A stretch of 58,794 bases of DNA, from NCBI RefSeq assembly GCF_018139625.1, contig NZ_JAGSOH010000035.1, positions 1 to 58,794 of the forward strand, in the 5' to 3' direction. Under the pieces are notes generated by a model, which saw nothing but the letters and a program-made list of their open reading frames with translations, was not told where the DNA came from and ran no database searches. Below, piece after piece: positions 1 to 8,597 of the stretch (its first letter is position 1; the number at the start of each line of letters is the position of its first letter). This stretch comes from Actinospica acidithermotolerans (GTDB lineage: Bacteria > Actinomycetota > Actinomycetes > Streptomycetales > Catenulisporaceae). Made by a program: the position numbers and the translations under genes.

Positions 1-1976
1 GGGTTGGGGACGGTGCCGTGCGGTTCCACGTGGGGGCGGGTGGCGCGGTCGCGGTAGCCGTCGAGCAGCAGGCGGTTGCGGTTGAGGCAGAGGCGGTCGA
101 TGCGGGGGGTGGCCAGGTCGAACAGCTCGAAGCGGTCGGCGAGGTCCGGGAAGCGGGCCTGGTAGGCGGCGATCTCGGCGCGCACCTGCTCCCAGAAGCG
201 GTCCGCGGGCAGGTCGAGGCGCTGCTCCAGCAGGTCCGCGAGGTAGCGGAAGTGGCCGACGAACAGGGCGCCGTGCAGGAATTGGCACAGGTACTCCGGG
301 TGCTCGCGCAGCAGCACCGCGGCGGCCTCCTCCGGCATCTCGGCGAGCGCGGGGATGTCGGCGTCGGCGACGTTGACGTCGTCGACGAAGTCCTTGACGG
401 CCAGGCGGACGGGGACGTCGTGCTCGTCAAAGATCACTACCGCGTTCTCGCCATGCGGCGAGAAGGCGGTGCCGTAGGCGTAGAGGTAGTGCAGCAGCGG
501 AGGCAGGACCGCCGCGAGCAGCTTGCCGAGCCATTCCTCCGGCCTCAGGCCGGAGCGCGCGATGAGTTCGGCGATCAGCGGCCTGTCGTCGGCGCCGAGG
601 GAGAGCAGCGCCGCGAGGGTGCGGGCGCGTTCGCCTGGCTCTAGCGCCGCGGGCAGGGATTCGCGCCAGATCGCGCCGAGCAGTTCGCGGTACTGGTACG
701 GGATGCGCGGCATGCGGTCCAGCACGTCGTGCCGCACGGTCACGGAGGCGATCTCGCCGAGCAGCACGACGCGGCACTCCCCCGTCAGGAACGCGTCGGC
801 GCCCGTGATGCCCTTCAGCCAGCTGGTGACGGCCGGAGCCGCGACGGTCCGGTCGGTCGGCAGGCCGCGCCAGACCATCGTGTTCAGGATGGACAGCGGC
901 AGTTTCACGTGCCGCCGCTCCGGGTGGTCCACGTTACTGAAGGTGCGGATCGATTGCTGCGGCAGGTATGTGTCGTCGCACTCGCCGAGGTAGACCATCC
1001 GCGCGTCGGCGATCTCCGCGCCGTACAGCGTCTGGATCATCTCGTCCCACTGCCACGGGTGCACCGGCAGCCACCAGTAGCGCGCGGGGTTGCAGCCGCG
1101 GCGGATCAGCTCGGCGCCGAAGCGGACGCGCTCAGCGGGCGAGAGCTCCTCGGTGTACAGCCGACGGGCCGTCAGCCCGGCCACGGCGCGGTACTCGGCG
1201 AGGTCGTCGCGCACGGCGATCCAGGCCAGGCGGCCGGGCTCGCGGCTCTCCGGGGCGTAGCGCGCGGTGTCCGAGACCGAGAAGCCCAGCCGTCCCTTGT
1301 TGAACGCGATCCACGGGTGGCCGGTCTGGTGCCCCTCGAGCTCCGCGTATCCGAGGTCCGCCAGCTCGGCGGCGGTGGCCTGGGCCCGGGTGGCGATGCG
1401 CACGTCGGCGGCGAGGGTGGCGGCGAACTCGCGCACGAGGTGGCCGGCGGTGTCCCCGGCCAGGCCGAGGGTGCCCTGCGCGTCGGCCAGGAAGACGAGC
1501 GGGTCCGCGGCCTGGTGCCCGTCGCGGCGGATGGAGCCGGGCTCGACGAACCAGCAGTCGTACGCGCCGCGCCGCGCCCGGAACGCGTACTCCGTCTCGC
1601 CGCCGTCGGGCTTGCGCGCGGCCGGGCCGTACATGCTCTCGATGACGGGCGCGGGCGTGTCCGGCGCCGCGGCGCGCACCGTCAGCCGGTACCAGCCGTC
1701 CTGCTCGTGCACCGGCTGCGGCTCCAGCAGCTCCTCGTACGCGAACTCGCCGATCGTCTTCGCCAGCAGCCGCCGTCCGGCCGCGCGCCAGAGCAGCGCG
1801 GGGTCCGCCTCAGTCGAGGCCCTCGGGCGCGGCGGCGGGGTCATCGACTCCCGCGGGCGGGGGCTCTGGGTCTCCGCCTGCGACGGCGGCTGCGGGGCCG
1901 GCGAGGCGATCGGGATCTCCACCTGCTGCGGCAGCTGATCCGGCGCGGAAATGGGCTGAGCTGGGGCGTCGGTCAC
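1..1976 (-). CDS. rhbF: IucA/IucC-family NIS synthetase (RhbF/DesD-like), 3' end beyond window
   Basis: Last gene of the siderophore operon; an ATP-dependent ligase predicted to condense the hydroxamate arm with the citryl intermediate. The GTG start at 1976 follows a GGAGG site at ideal spacing. About 658 codons are present. The first ~50 residues are Pro/Gln-rich and look disordered. The fold then shows the family motifs in order: EGHQTGHPWIAFNKGR, PVHPWQW, KLPLSILNT, and near the C terminus SPHGENAVVIFDE, followed by LCLNRNRLLLDGYRD and HGTVPN at the window edge. Those last motifs normally lie close to the C terminus, so few residues are missing. The start lies inside the reading frame of rhbE (167-bp overlap). 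An alternative ATG at 1844 would shorten the overlap to 35 bp but has a poorer ribosome site. DesD of desferrioxamine synthesis is a close relative; operon context favours RhbF. Confidence 0.9.
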   Translation of the reverse strand, partial: MTDAPAQPISAPDQLPQQVEIPIASPAPQPPSQAETQSPRPRESMTPPPRPRASTEADPALLWRAAGRRLLAKTIGEFAYEELLEPQPVHEQDGWYRLTVRAAAPDTPAPVIESMYGPAARKPDGGETEYAFRARRGAYDCWFVEPGSIRRDGHQAADPLVFLADAQGTLGLAGDTAGHLVREFAATLAADVRIATRAQATAAELADLGYAELEGHQTGHPWIAFNKGRLGFSVSDTARYAPESREPGRLAWIAVRDDLAEYRAVAGLTARRLYTEELSPAERVRFGAELIRRGCNPARYWWLPVHPWQWDEMIQTLYGAEIADARMVYLGECDDTYLPQQSIRTFSNVDHPERRHVKLPLSILNTMVWRGLPTDRTVAAPAVTSWLKGITGADAFLTGECRVVLLGEIASVTVRHDVLDRMPRIPYQYRELLGAIWRESLPAALEPGERARTLAALLSLGADDRPLIAELIARSGLRPEEWLGKLLAAVLPPLLHYLYAYGTAFSPHGENAVVIFDEHDVPVRLAVKDFVDDVNVADADIPALAEMPEEAAAVLLREHPEYLCQFLHGALFVGHFRYLADLLEQRLDLPADRFWEQVRAEIAAYQARFPDLADRFELFDLATPRIDRLCLNRNRLLLDGYRDRATRPHVEPHGTVPN

Positions 1977-3426
1977 GGCGTTCCTCCGGCTGGCTCGGGA
2001 TCTGGCGTTGCTCGTCGACGGTTCGCTGGGCGTGCCTGGCCCGTCCGATCTGGGCGGGCAGCGCGGTCACCCGGGTGATCGCCGGGTCGGCGGTGGCGGC
2101 GGCGGCCGGCGAGAAACTGGTGTGCGCGGTGCGCTCGGGCAGCCGGTAGACCTCGCGGCCGGCGACGGCGTTGATGATCGACGCCGCGCGGTACGCGGCG
2201 AGGCCCAGGTCGGGCGTGCCGACGCCGTGCGTGTGCAGTTCGGCGTTCTGGACGTAGAGCCCGGCGTCCGTTCCGTCCAGCACGACGCGGTGGTCGCGCC
2301 GGATCAGCGGCCTGCCGCGCGCATCGCGCCGGACCTGCGCGTCGATCGGGCCGAGCAGCCTGGGCTGACGCTGCGCGTAACCGGTCGCGAGCACAAGGCG
2401 CTGGGTGCGGACGACGCACGCGGTGCTCGTGCGGGCGTGCACGAATTCGAGCTCGACCTCCTCGCCGTCCGGCACTTCGACCAGGCGGCCGCCGACCGCC
2501 TCCATGCCGGGCAGCAGCGTGACGCCGGTGGACGCGGGTCCGTGCGGGAAGGCGCGTCGGTCCAGCTCGGTGCGGATCTCGGCGAGGGTGTCGCAGGACA
2601 CGGCCTTGTAGAGCCTGCCCTGCGTCGCGAGCAGCTGGTCGCGGACGGCCTCAGGCAGCGCGTGGAAGTAGTCCGCGTAGTCGGGCGTGAAGTGCTCGAG
2701 CCCGATCTTCGAGTACTCCATCGGCTCGAACGCGGCCGACCTGGTGAGCCAGCGCAGCCGGCGGCCCGGCTGGTGCCAGCCGCGCAGCAGGTCGAGGACG
2801 ATCTCGGCGCCGGACTGGCCGGAGCCGAGCACGGTCACGTCGTCGGCCGCGCGGATCCAGTCGGTGCGGTTCAGGTAGTGCGCGCTGTGCGAGACCAGCG
2901 CGCCGCCCGCCTCGCACACCGCGCGCAGCGAGCCGGGAACGACCGGCTCGGTGCCGATGCCGAGGACGACGTTCGCCGCGAGCGCGGTGCGCAGGCCGTC
3001 CGGCGAGTCGTAGCAGACGGCGAATCCGTCGCGGCCGTCGGCGAGGGCGGTGCGGCGGACCGCGGTGACCCGGCAGCCGAAGCGGCAGGACGCGAGCCGC
3101 TCGGCGACCGACCGGCAGTAGGCCTCGTATTCGGCGCGCGGGACGTGCCAGGCCTCGCCGAAGTAGAACCCGAACAGCCGGTCCTGGTCGCGCAGCCAGG
3201 CCAGATAGCTGTTCCGGCTGGTCGGGTCGACGAGGCTGACGAGGTCGGCGAGGAACGGGACCTGGAGCGTGGCGCCGTCGACCATCATGCCGGGATGCCA
3301 GCTGAATTCCACGTTCTCGTCGAGGAAGAGGCAGGTCAGCGGCTCGTACGGTTCGGCGAGCGCGGCGAGTGCCAGGTTGAACGGCCCCAGCCCGATGCCG
3401 ACGAGTTCGTAGGCTTCCCGGCTCAA
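1810..3426 (-). CDS. rhbE: L-lysine/diaminopropane N-hydroxylase (RhbE/IucD family)
   Basis: FAD- and NADPH-dependent N-monooxygenase that should hydroxylate the terminal amine of 1,3-diaminopropane (or a related diamine) as the first step of hydroxamate formation. The N terminus has the FAD site GIGLGPFNLALA, the middle has the NADPH site VLGSGQSGAE, and LATGY lies further on, all typical of IucD/DesB/RhbE proteins. The start is a TTG preceded by AGGGAG, sharing TTGA with the stop of rhbD. The frame runs 538 codons, whereas the family is usually about 430-450 residues. The extra Arg/Pro/Ala-rich tail reads out of frame through the start of rhbF. A late single-base deletion is suspected because another frame stops exactly at the GTGA junction at 1973-1976. 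Confidence 0.88.
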   Translation of the reverse strand: MSREAYELVGIGLGPFNLALAALAEPYEPLTCLFLDENVEFSWHPGMMVDGATLQVPFLADLVSLVDPTSRNSYLAWLRDQDRLFGFYFGEAWHVPRAEYEAYCRSVAERLASCRFGCRVTAVRRTALADGRDGFAVCYDSPDGLRTALAANVVLGIGTEPVVPGSLRAVCEAGGALVSHSAHYLNRTDWIRAADDVTVLGSGQSGAEIVLDLLRGWHQPGRRLRWLTRSAAFEPMEYSKIGLEHFTPDYADYFHALPEAVRDQLLATQGRLYKAVSCDTLAEIRTELDRRAFPHGPASTGVTLLPGMEAVGGRLVEVPDGEEVELEFVHARTSTACVVRTQRLVLATGYAQRQPRLLGPIDAQVRRDARGRPLIRRDHRVVLDGTDAGLYVQNAELHTHGVGTPDLGLAAYRAASIINAVAGREVYRLPERTAHTSFSPAAAATADPAITRVTALPAQIGRARHAQRTVDEQRQIPSQPEERRDRRPSSAHFRAGSAAAAGGDPDRLAGPAAAVAGGDPEPPPAGVDDPAAAPEGLD

Positions 3427-3959
3427 CTCGTCTCCCTGATCATCAGGGTCGCGCGCTTGTCCGGCAGGTCCAGCGTGGCCGCGGGCGCGAATCCGGCGGC
3501 GGTGAACGCGCGGACGGAGGCGATGTTGCGCTCATCGGGTTCCGCGACGACCCGGCGGGCCTTCTCCTGCTGCACGGCGTCGGCGAGCGCGCGCAGCAGC
3601 ACGCCGCCGAGGCCGATCCCGCGGCAGTCGCTCTCCCCGATCAGCAGGTGCACGCCCAGGTCGTCGGGCTGCGCGGCGTAGTACTCGGCCAGCGGGTCGT
3701 CGGCCGCCCGGTACAGCTCCCAGTAGCCGATCGCGCGGCCGGCGAGCCGGGCCAGCAGCGGCTGCGTGTGCGGCAGGTCGATCTGCGCGAGCACGTGCTC
3801 GGTGGTGCGCTCGAGCGGGCCGTCGAGCTCCCAGTAGCGCGCGACGTCCGGGTCGTTCATCCAGCTCTGGATGAGCGGCAGGTCGCGCTCGACCTTCACC
3901 GGGGACAGCGTGAGACGCCCGGCCGACGTGCGCAGATCGAACCACAGCAGGGCGGTCAT
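3423..3959 (-). CDS. rhbD: GNAT acetyltransferase of siderophore synthesis (RhbD/IucB-like)
   Basis: Predicted to acetylate N-hydroxy-1,3-diaminopropane, completing the hydroxamate arm. The 178-residue product has the features of siderophore GNAT enzymes: RDLPLIQSWMNDPDVARYWEL near the N terminus, the motif GYWELYRAADDPLAEYY, then DLGVHLLIGESDCRGIGLGG, which carries the acetyl-CoA pyrophosphate loop, and a C-terminal NIASVRAFTAAGF. The ATG at 3959 overlaps the stop of rhbC as ATGA, and its own stop overlaps the TTG start of rhbE, so the three genes are probably translationally coupled. The acyl group is inferred from the family. DesC-type enzymes accept other acyl-CoAs, so the donor is not certain. 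Confidence 0.88.
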   Translation of the reverse strand: MTALLWFDLRTSAGRLTLSPVKVERDLPLIQSWMNDPDVARYWELDGPLERTTEHVLAQIDLPHTQPLLARLAGRAIGYWELYRAADDPLAEYYAAQPDDLGVHLLIGESDCRGIGLGGVLLRALADAVQQEKARRVVAEPDERNIASVRAFTAAGFAPAATLDLPDKRATLMIRETS

Positions 3960-5665
3960 CAGGATCCTCCGGTTCCGAGGCAGGGATTGGGGATCTCGAC
4001 GTACACCGACTGCGTCGCCAGCTCGCCCACCAGCTCGTCCAGGCCCGCCGCGCGGGTGAGCAGGTTCGCCTTGCAGCGCAGGGTGCCCGCGTTCAGCAGC
4101 ATGTCGGTCGGCTGGTGTCCGCGCAGGCCGGAGAGCTGTTCGCGGGCGACCGCGAGCAGGTCGCGCTCCTCGGCGAGCCCCGCGCAGCCGAGCGCGCCGA
4201 CCACGCCGAACAGGTTGTTGATGCCGACGTAGTAGACGAGCCGCTCGGTCACGACGTCGTCCGGCACGATCGTCGAGCTGGCCTTGCCGAGCTCCGGATC
4301 GCCGGCCGTCTTCGCCAGCTGCGCGATCCGCGACTCGCGGTAGTAGAAGCCCTGGTTGTCCCGGTACCAGCCGGCGCCGGGATAGCCCTGCTCGTCGAGC
4401 TGGATGAGCGTGTTCTGCTGGTGGCCTTCGAGCGTGACGCCGAGTTCGGCGTCCAGCCACAGCATCGGCAGGATCAGGTGGGTCACGTAGCGGCCGAACC
4501 AGTCGGTGGCGACGGCGCGGGCCGGGCGCCCGGTCGCGGCGGCCAGTCCCTTGATGTGCGCGGCCAGCTCGTTCGCGGCGCCGTCCGAGGAGATCGCGCC
4601 GCGGCCGAGGTCGGTGAGCGCGGCGACGCAGTAGACGTAGTCGATCGGCCGGAACGGCGAGTGGCGCAGCGAGACGTCGAGGCCCTGCACGCCGTCGACG
4701 GCCAGGTAGCCAGCGTCCGTGAGCATGCGGAAGTTCGGGTGCGCGGCGAGCAGCCTGTTTCCGGCCTCGCCCGCGAACAGCCGGTGCGCCTCGACGCCCC
4801 GCTGCAGCTCCGTGCGCAGGTTCTCGCGCTTGGAGTTGGTGATGTTCAGACCGAGCGAGAGCTTGAGCATCACGGGCACGTCGGGCCGGTAGACCGTGCG
4901 CAGCGACGACGTGGCGAACCAGCGTGCCCCGGATCCGCCGCGGTGCCGCAGCTTCCCGGCGTCGATCAGATCGCGCACGGCCGGGCGGCGCAGCAGCTCC
5001 GCGGCCTGCCAGGGGTGCGCGGGGACGAGCATGCCGTCGTCCGGGAGCATCCCGCTGAGGAAGGTGCACAGGTCGTGAGCGGTCGGGCCGAGTTCGCTCT
5101 CCTCGGCGATCAGCGACTCGTCGACGCTGAACCAGTCGAGCTGGAAGCCGCCGCGCAGCTCGGGACTGTACGCGGTCTCGGTCAGGCCGTCCCGGCTCTT
5201 CGGGGTCGGGTGCAGCGGGTGCCCGGCGAGCAGCGCCTGCTCGGCGGCGAGGAACGGCGTGGTCAAGATCCCGGTGGACTCCGGGTCGGGGAACGCCGGG
5301 TTGGCGGCGCGATCCGCGAGGTGCACGGCGATCCGCTCGGCCGACTCGCCGGCCCGGCCGGCCAGCTCCTCGGCGGCCGGCCGTTCGCCCGTCGCCTCGC
5401 CCATCATCATGGCCAGCTCGCCGGGGGTGATCGGCCCCTCGTCGGACAGCGCCTGGCCGAAGCGGTGCCAGCCGGTCGCGGACCAGTAGCGGACGGGCAC
5501 GGTGACGGTGGCCGGGCCGATCTCCAGGACCAGGTCGGCGGCGGCCGGGCGCGGCACCCGGTGCTCGCGGACCCAGCACCGCAGCAGGCTCTCGACGGCG
5601 AGTCGGGCGGCGGCGTCCGAGATCTCGGCGGCGGGCGTCGGCTGCGGCTGCACGGCTGTGGTCAC
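3959..5665 (-). CDS. rhbC: IucA/IucC-family NIS synthetase (RhbC-like)
   Basis: First of two NIS synthetases in the operon; by analogy with rhizobactin 1021 synthesis it should adenylate a citrate carboxylate and join the first hydroxamate arm. The product is 568 residues, normal for the family. Visible motifs are PAHPWQ, KLSLGLNITNSKREN (nucleotide and citrate pocket region) and, near the C terminus, LEGHQQNTLIQLDE. The GTG start at 5665 follows a GAGGA site and is 34 bp after the stop of rhbB, the only non-overlapping junction of the operon. The first 25 residues are Pro/Ala/Gln-rich. It is clearly distinct from rhbF, as expected for sequential acylation of the two ends of citrate. Confidence 0.9.
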   Translation of the reverse strand: MTTAVQPQPTPAAEISDAAARLAVESLLRCWVREHRVPRPAAADLVLEIGPATVTVPVRYWSATGWHRFGQALSDEGPITPGELAMMMGEATGERPAAEELAGRAGESAERIAVHLADRAANPAFPDPESTGILTTPFLAAEQALLAGHPLHPTPKSRDGLTETAYSPELRGGFQLDWFSVDESLIAEESELGPTAHDLCTFLSGMLPDDGMLVPAHPWQAAELLRRPAVRDLIDAGKLRHRGGSGARWFATSSLRTVYRPDVPVMLKLSLGLNITNSKRENLRTELQRGVEAHRLFAGEAGNRLLAAHPNFRMLTDAGYLAVDGVQGLDVSLRHSPFRPIDYVYCVAALTDLGRGAISSDGAANELAAHIKGLAAATGRPARAVATDWFGRYVTHLILPMLWLDAELGVTLEGHQQNTLIQLDEQGYPGAGWYRDNQGFYYRESRIAQLAKTAGDPELGKASSTIVPDDVVTERLVYYVGINNLFGVVGALGCAGLAEERDLLAVAREQLSGLRGHQPTDMLLNAGTLRCKANLLTRAAGLDELVGELATQSVYVEIPNPCLGTGGS

Positions 5666-5699
5666 GGGCGGTTCCTCGGGCTGGATTCGGACGGAGGGT

Positions 5700-7085
5700 T
5701 CAGCTGCTCGGCACGTCGCAGGCGTGCGCGGCCGCGGCGACGAGGTCGAGCAGGGCGTCGAGTTCGGCATTGGTCGTCTCGGGCCGCAGCAGCGTGAACT
5801 TCAGCCGCAGCGAACCGGGGCCGCCGCCGGGCAGCGCGGTGCGGCCGACGACGGCGCTGCCGGCGGCCAGCAGCGCGCGTCTGGCCTCGGCGTTCACCCG
5901 GTCCGGGTCGCCGTTGCGGGCGCGGTAGCGGAAGAGCACGGTGGTCAGCGCGGGCCGCAGCGCGAGCTCGAACTCGGGCCGGGCCTCGATCGCGGCGGCG
6001 ACGTGCGCGGTCTGGGCGAAGCAGCTCTCGATCATCTGCGTGAAGCCGTCGAGGCCGTGGTGCCGGCCCGCGGCGAGGATCTTCACGGCGTCGGGGCGGC
6101 GCGTGGTGCGCAGCGAGCGGCCGAGCAGGTTCGGGTAGCCGGCGGCCTCGTCGTCGAGGTCGGAGAGGTAGGCGACGCGGCGTGAGATCGGCGCCAGCGC
6201 CTGCGGATCGCGGGTGAGCAGCAGGCCGGCCGGGATGGGCTGCCAGCCGAATTTGTGCAGGTCGACGGTTGCGGAGTCGGCGAGCTCGATGCCCGCGAGC
6301 ATCGATCGGCGGACGTTCGAGAGCAGCAGCCCGCCGCCGTAAGCGGCGTCCACGTGGAACCAGGCATCGTGCTTGCGGGCCACGGATGCGCACTCGGTGA
6401 GCGGGTCGATGGCGCCCGCGTCGGTGGTTCCGGCCGTGGCCACGACGGCGACGAGCGTGTCCCCGTCGGCGGCGATGCGCTTCGCCGCCTGCGACAATGC
6501 GGCGGCATCGAGCCGGTGATCCTCCTGCACCGGAACCGGGATGACGGCGCGTTCGCCGAGGCCGAGCTGCGCGGCGGCCCGGGCGACGGAGAAGTGCGCG
6601 ACCTCCGAGGTCAGGATGCGCAGACGCCCGGCGGCGGCCGCCGGGATTCCCGTCTCGGCCGGATCGACCGCGTACGCCCGGGCCAGCGCGGCATCGCGGG
6701 CCAGCAGCAACGCGAAATGGTTGGACTCGGTGCCGCCCGAGGTGATCGAACCGGAGCCCGGCGCCCCGAACGCGAGCGCGCTGTACTCCTCGATGACGCA
6801 GGCCTCGATGACGGAAGCGGCCGCGCTCTGATCCCACGAGTCCTGCGAGGGATTGAGCGCGGCGACGAGTTGGTCCGCCTCGACGGCGACGGGATCCGGT
6901 GGACAGTGCAGGTGGGCGGCGGCGTACGGATGCGCCGGGCGGACCGTGTGCGTGGGCAGATACCCGATCAGGACGTCGAGCGACCACGCGCCGAGGCCCA
7001 TCGGCGGCAGGACCGGCGTGAACGCGGCCCGCACCTCGGCTTCGAGCGCTGCGGGGCCCCCTGCCGGAAGGGGCCCACCGCTCAT
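5700..7085 (-). CDS. rhbB: L-2,4-diaminobutyrate decarboxylase (RhbB-like, PLP group II)
   Basis: PLP enzyme predicted to convert L-2,4-diaminobutyrate to 1,3-diaminopropane. The 461-residue sequence contains GSITSGGTESNHFALLLAR (phosphate-binding Ser/Thr region), ATAGTTDAGAIDP, WFHVDAAYGGG (Asp contacting the PLP pyridine) and DLHKFGWQPIPAG, in which the Lys after His is the Schiff-base residue. This is the glutamate/DOPA/DABA decarboxylase fold. The ATG at 7085 shares ATGA with the rhbA stop. The pairing of a DABA aminotransferase with this decarboxylase is the known bacterial route to 1,3-diaminopropane and points to a diaminopropane rather than a cadaverine-based siderophore. Confidence 0.9.
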   Translation of the reverse strand: MSGGPLPAGGPAALEAEVRAAFTPVLPPMGLGAWSLDVLIGYLPTHTVRPAHPYAAAHLHCPPDPVAVEADQLVAALNPSQDSWDQSAAASVIEACVIEEYSALAFGAPGSGSITSGGTESNHFALLLARDAALARAYAVDPAETGIPAAAAGRLRILTSEVAHFSVARAAAQLGLGERAVIPVPVQEDHRLDAAALSQAAKRIAADGDTLVAVVATAGTTDAGAIDPLTECASVARKHDAWFHVDAAYGGGLLLSNVRRSMLAGIELADSATVDLHKFGWQPIPAGLLLTRDPQALAPISRRVAYLSDLDDEAAGYPNLLGRSLRTTRRPDAVKILAAGRHHGLDGFTQMIESCFAQTAHVAAAIEARPEFELALRPALTTVLFRYRARNGDPDRVNAEARRALLAAGSAVVGRTALPGGGPGSLRLKFTLLRPETTNAELDALLDLVAAAAHACDVPSS

Positions 7086-8440
7086 GACCGCCAACCGGCG
7101 CTCGCGGCCGCGATCGAGTCGAGCACCAGGTCGCGCACCTGCTCGGCTTCGAGCTCTGTCATGGTCAGGGGCGGCAGCAGGCGAAGCACCGCGCCGTGCC
7201 GGCCGCCGAGCTCCACGATCAGGCCGCGCCGCAGCGCCTCCGCGCGCACGCGCCGGGCCAGGCCGGGCGCGGCGGGCCGGGCGCCGAGGACGTCGGCGGC
7301 CGAGCCTGCGTCGACCAGGTCGAGGCCGATCATCAGCCCGCGGCCGCGCACATCGCCGATGGCGGGCAGCTCGGCCATCGCCTCTTCGAACTCGGAGCGC
7401 AGCTTGTCCCCGAGCTTGCGGGACTGCTCGGCGAGGCTGTGCTCGGCGACGAACCGCATGGTCGCGGTGCCTGCGGCCATCGCGAGCTGGTGCCCGCGGA
7501 AGGTGCCGGTGTGCGCGCCCTCCTGCCAGACGTCGTACTTCGCGCGGTAGACGATCACGGCCAGCGGCAGGCCGCCGCCGATCGCCTTCGAGAGCACCAT
7601 CATGTCCGGCACGACTCCGGCGTGGTCCACGCCCCAGAGCTCGCCGGTGCGCCCGAGGCCGGTCTGCACCTCGTCGGCGATCATCGGCATGTCGTACGCG
7701 GCCGCCAGTGCGGACAGCGACCGCAGCCAGCCGTCCGGCGCCGGGATCACGCCGCCCTCGCCCTGGACGGGTTCGACGATCACGGCGGCGGGCGGGGTCA
7801 TGCCGCTGCCGGGATCGTCGAACAGCCTGCGCACGTGCTCGACGGCGATCCGCTCCCCCGCGATGCCGCCGATGCCGTAGGGGCAGCGGTAGTCCTGCGG
7901 GAAGGGCAGCCGGGTCACGCCCGCGTCCGGCACCCGGGCCGGAGTGCGCGCGGACACGTTGCCGGTCGCCGCCAGCGCCGCCGCCGTCATGCCGTGGTAT
8001 GCGCCGGTGAACGCGACGAGGCCCGAGCGGCCGGTGGCGATGCGGGCCAGCTTGATCGCGGCCTCGACGGCGTCGGCGCCGGACGGGCCGCAGAAGTGCA
8101 TGCGCGCGTCCCGGGCCAGCTCGCCGGGCAGCAGGCCGAGCAGGGTCTCGGTGAACTCGTCCTTGATCGGGGTCGCGAGGTCGAGCACGTGCATCGGAGC
8201 GCCCGCGTCGAGGACCTTGCGCACGGCCTCGACGACGACGGGGTGGTTGTGGCCCAGCGCGAGTGAGCCGGCGCCGGAGAGGCAGTCCAGGTACGTGCGG
8301 CCGTCCGCGCCGTGGACGAGCATCCCCTCGGCCCGGACGGGGACGACCGGCAGGTGCCGGGCATAGCTGCGCGCCGACGATTCCCGGGCGGCCTGCCTCG
8401 CGAGCAGGCCCTCCGGGTCGTGAAGCTCGTCGACGCCCAC
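7082..8440 (-). CDS. rhbA: diaminobutyrate-2-oxoglutarate aminotransferase (RhbA-like)
   Basis: First gene of the siderophore operon. A class III PLP aminotransferase expected to make L-2,4-diaminobutyrate from aspartate semialdehyde. The 452-residue sequence has the expected order: YLDCLSGAGSLALGHNHP, MHFCGPSGADAVEAAIKLAR, AFTGAYHGMT, VIVEPVQGEGG, MPMIADEVQTGLGRTGELW and VLSKAIGGGLPLAVIVY (PLP lysine in SKAIGGG), then HTGTFRGHQLAMAAG. The GTG start at 8440 follows GAGGGCGGAAC. The spacing to the iron box upstream (8478-8496) suggests control by a DmdR1/IdeR-type repressor. EctB, of ectoine synthesis, is a homologous alternative, but no ectA/ectC is present and the linked decarboxylase and NIS genes decide for RhbA. 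Confidence 0.92.
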   Translation of the reverse strand: MGVDELHDPEGLLARQAARESSARSYARHLPVVPVRAEGMLVHGADGRTYLDCLSGAGSLALGHNHPVVVEAVRKVLDAGAPMHVLDLATPIKDEFTETLLGLLPGELARDARMHFCGPSGADAVEAAIKLARIATGRSGLVAFTGAYHGMTAAALAATGNVSARTPARVPDAGVTRLPFPQDYRCPYGIGGIAGERIAVEHVRRLFDDPGSGMTPPAAVIVEPVQGEGGVIPAPDGWLRSLSALAAAYDMPMIADEVQTGLGRTGELWGVDHAGVVPDMMVLSKAIGGGLPLAVIVYRAKYDVWQEGAHTGTFRGHQLAMAAGTATMRFVAEHSLAEQSRKLGDKLRSEFEEAMAELPAIGDVRGRGLMIGLDLVDAGSAADVLGARPAAPGLARRVRAEALRRGLIVELGGRHGAVLRLLPPLTMTELEAEQVRDLVLDSIAAASAGWRS

Positions 8441-8477
8441 GTTCCGCCCTCACTGACGCATCATCAGAAGATCGTTG

Positions 8478-8496
8478 TGAGGCAAGCCTTACCCAG
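8478..8496 (-). promoter_or_regulatory. iron box (DmdR1/IdeR-type operator) over the rhb promoter
   Basis: The imperfect palindrome TGAGGCAAGCCTTACCCAG resembles the 19-bp DtxR/IdeR/DmdR1 iron box; I count 13 of 19 matches to TTAGGTTAGCCTAACCTAA. On the minus strand a TTGACG (8509-8514) stands 17 bp from TAAGGC (8486-8491), so the box overlaps the probable -10 of rhbA. Binding of Fe-loaded repressor there would block transcription. The match was made by eye. Confidence 0.7.
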
Positions 8497-8551
8497 GCTC
8501 GGTGACCGCGTCAAACCGTTTCACTACTGTGAGTGACATGTAGGATAAGCG

Positions 8552-8585
8552 AACCGCCGGGCCCTGGAACCAGGACCCGGCGGTT
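8552..8585 (-). terminator. hairpin terminator after hflX
   Basis: A 10-bp perfect stem (AACCGCCGGG with CCCGGCGGTT) continues after one mismatch into CCTGG/CCAGG with a tiny loop. It lies 12 bp past the hflX stop and just before the rhb promoter, so it should separate the two transcripts. There is no U-tract, as is usual in high-GC actinobacteria. Confidence 0.75.
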
Positions 8586-8597
8586 GGCCGTACGGCG

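Noticed and set aside
729-2078. Plus-strand open frame opposite the first siderophore gene
   Set aside because: Shadow frame. The minus strand has a continuous NIS synthetase with all family motifs.
7082-8440. Ectoine synthesis (EctB) as the identity of the aminotransferase
   Set aside because: No ectA, ectC or ectD nearby; linkage to a DABA decarboxylase and NIS synthetases supports the siderophore role.
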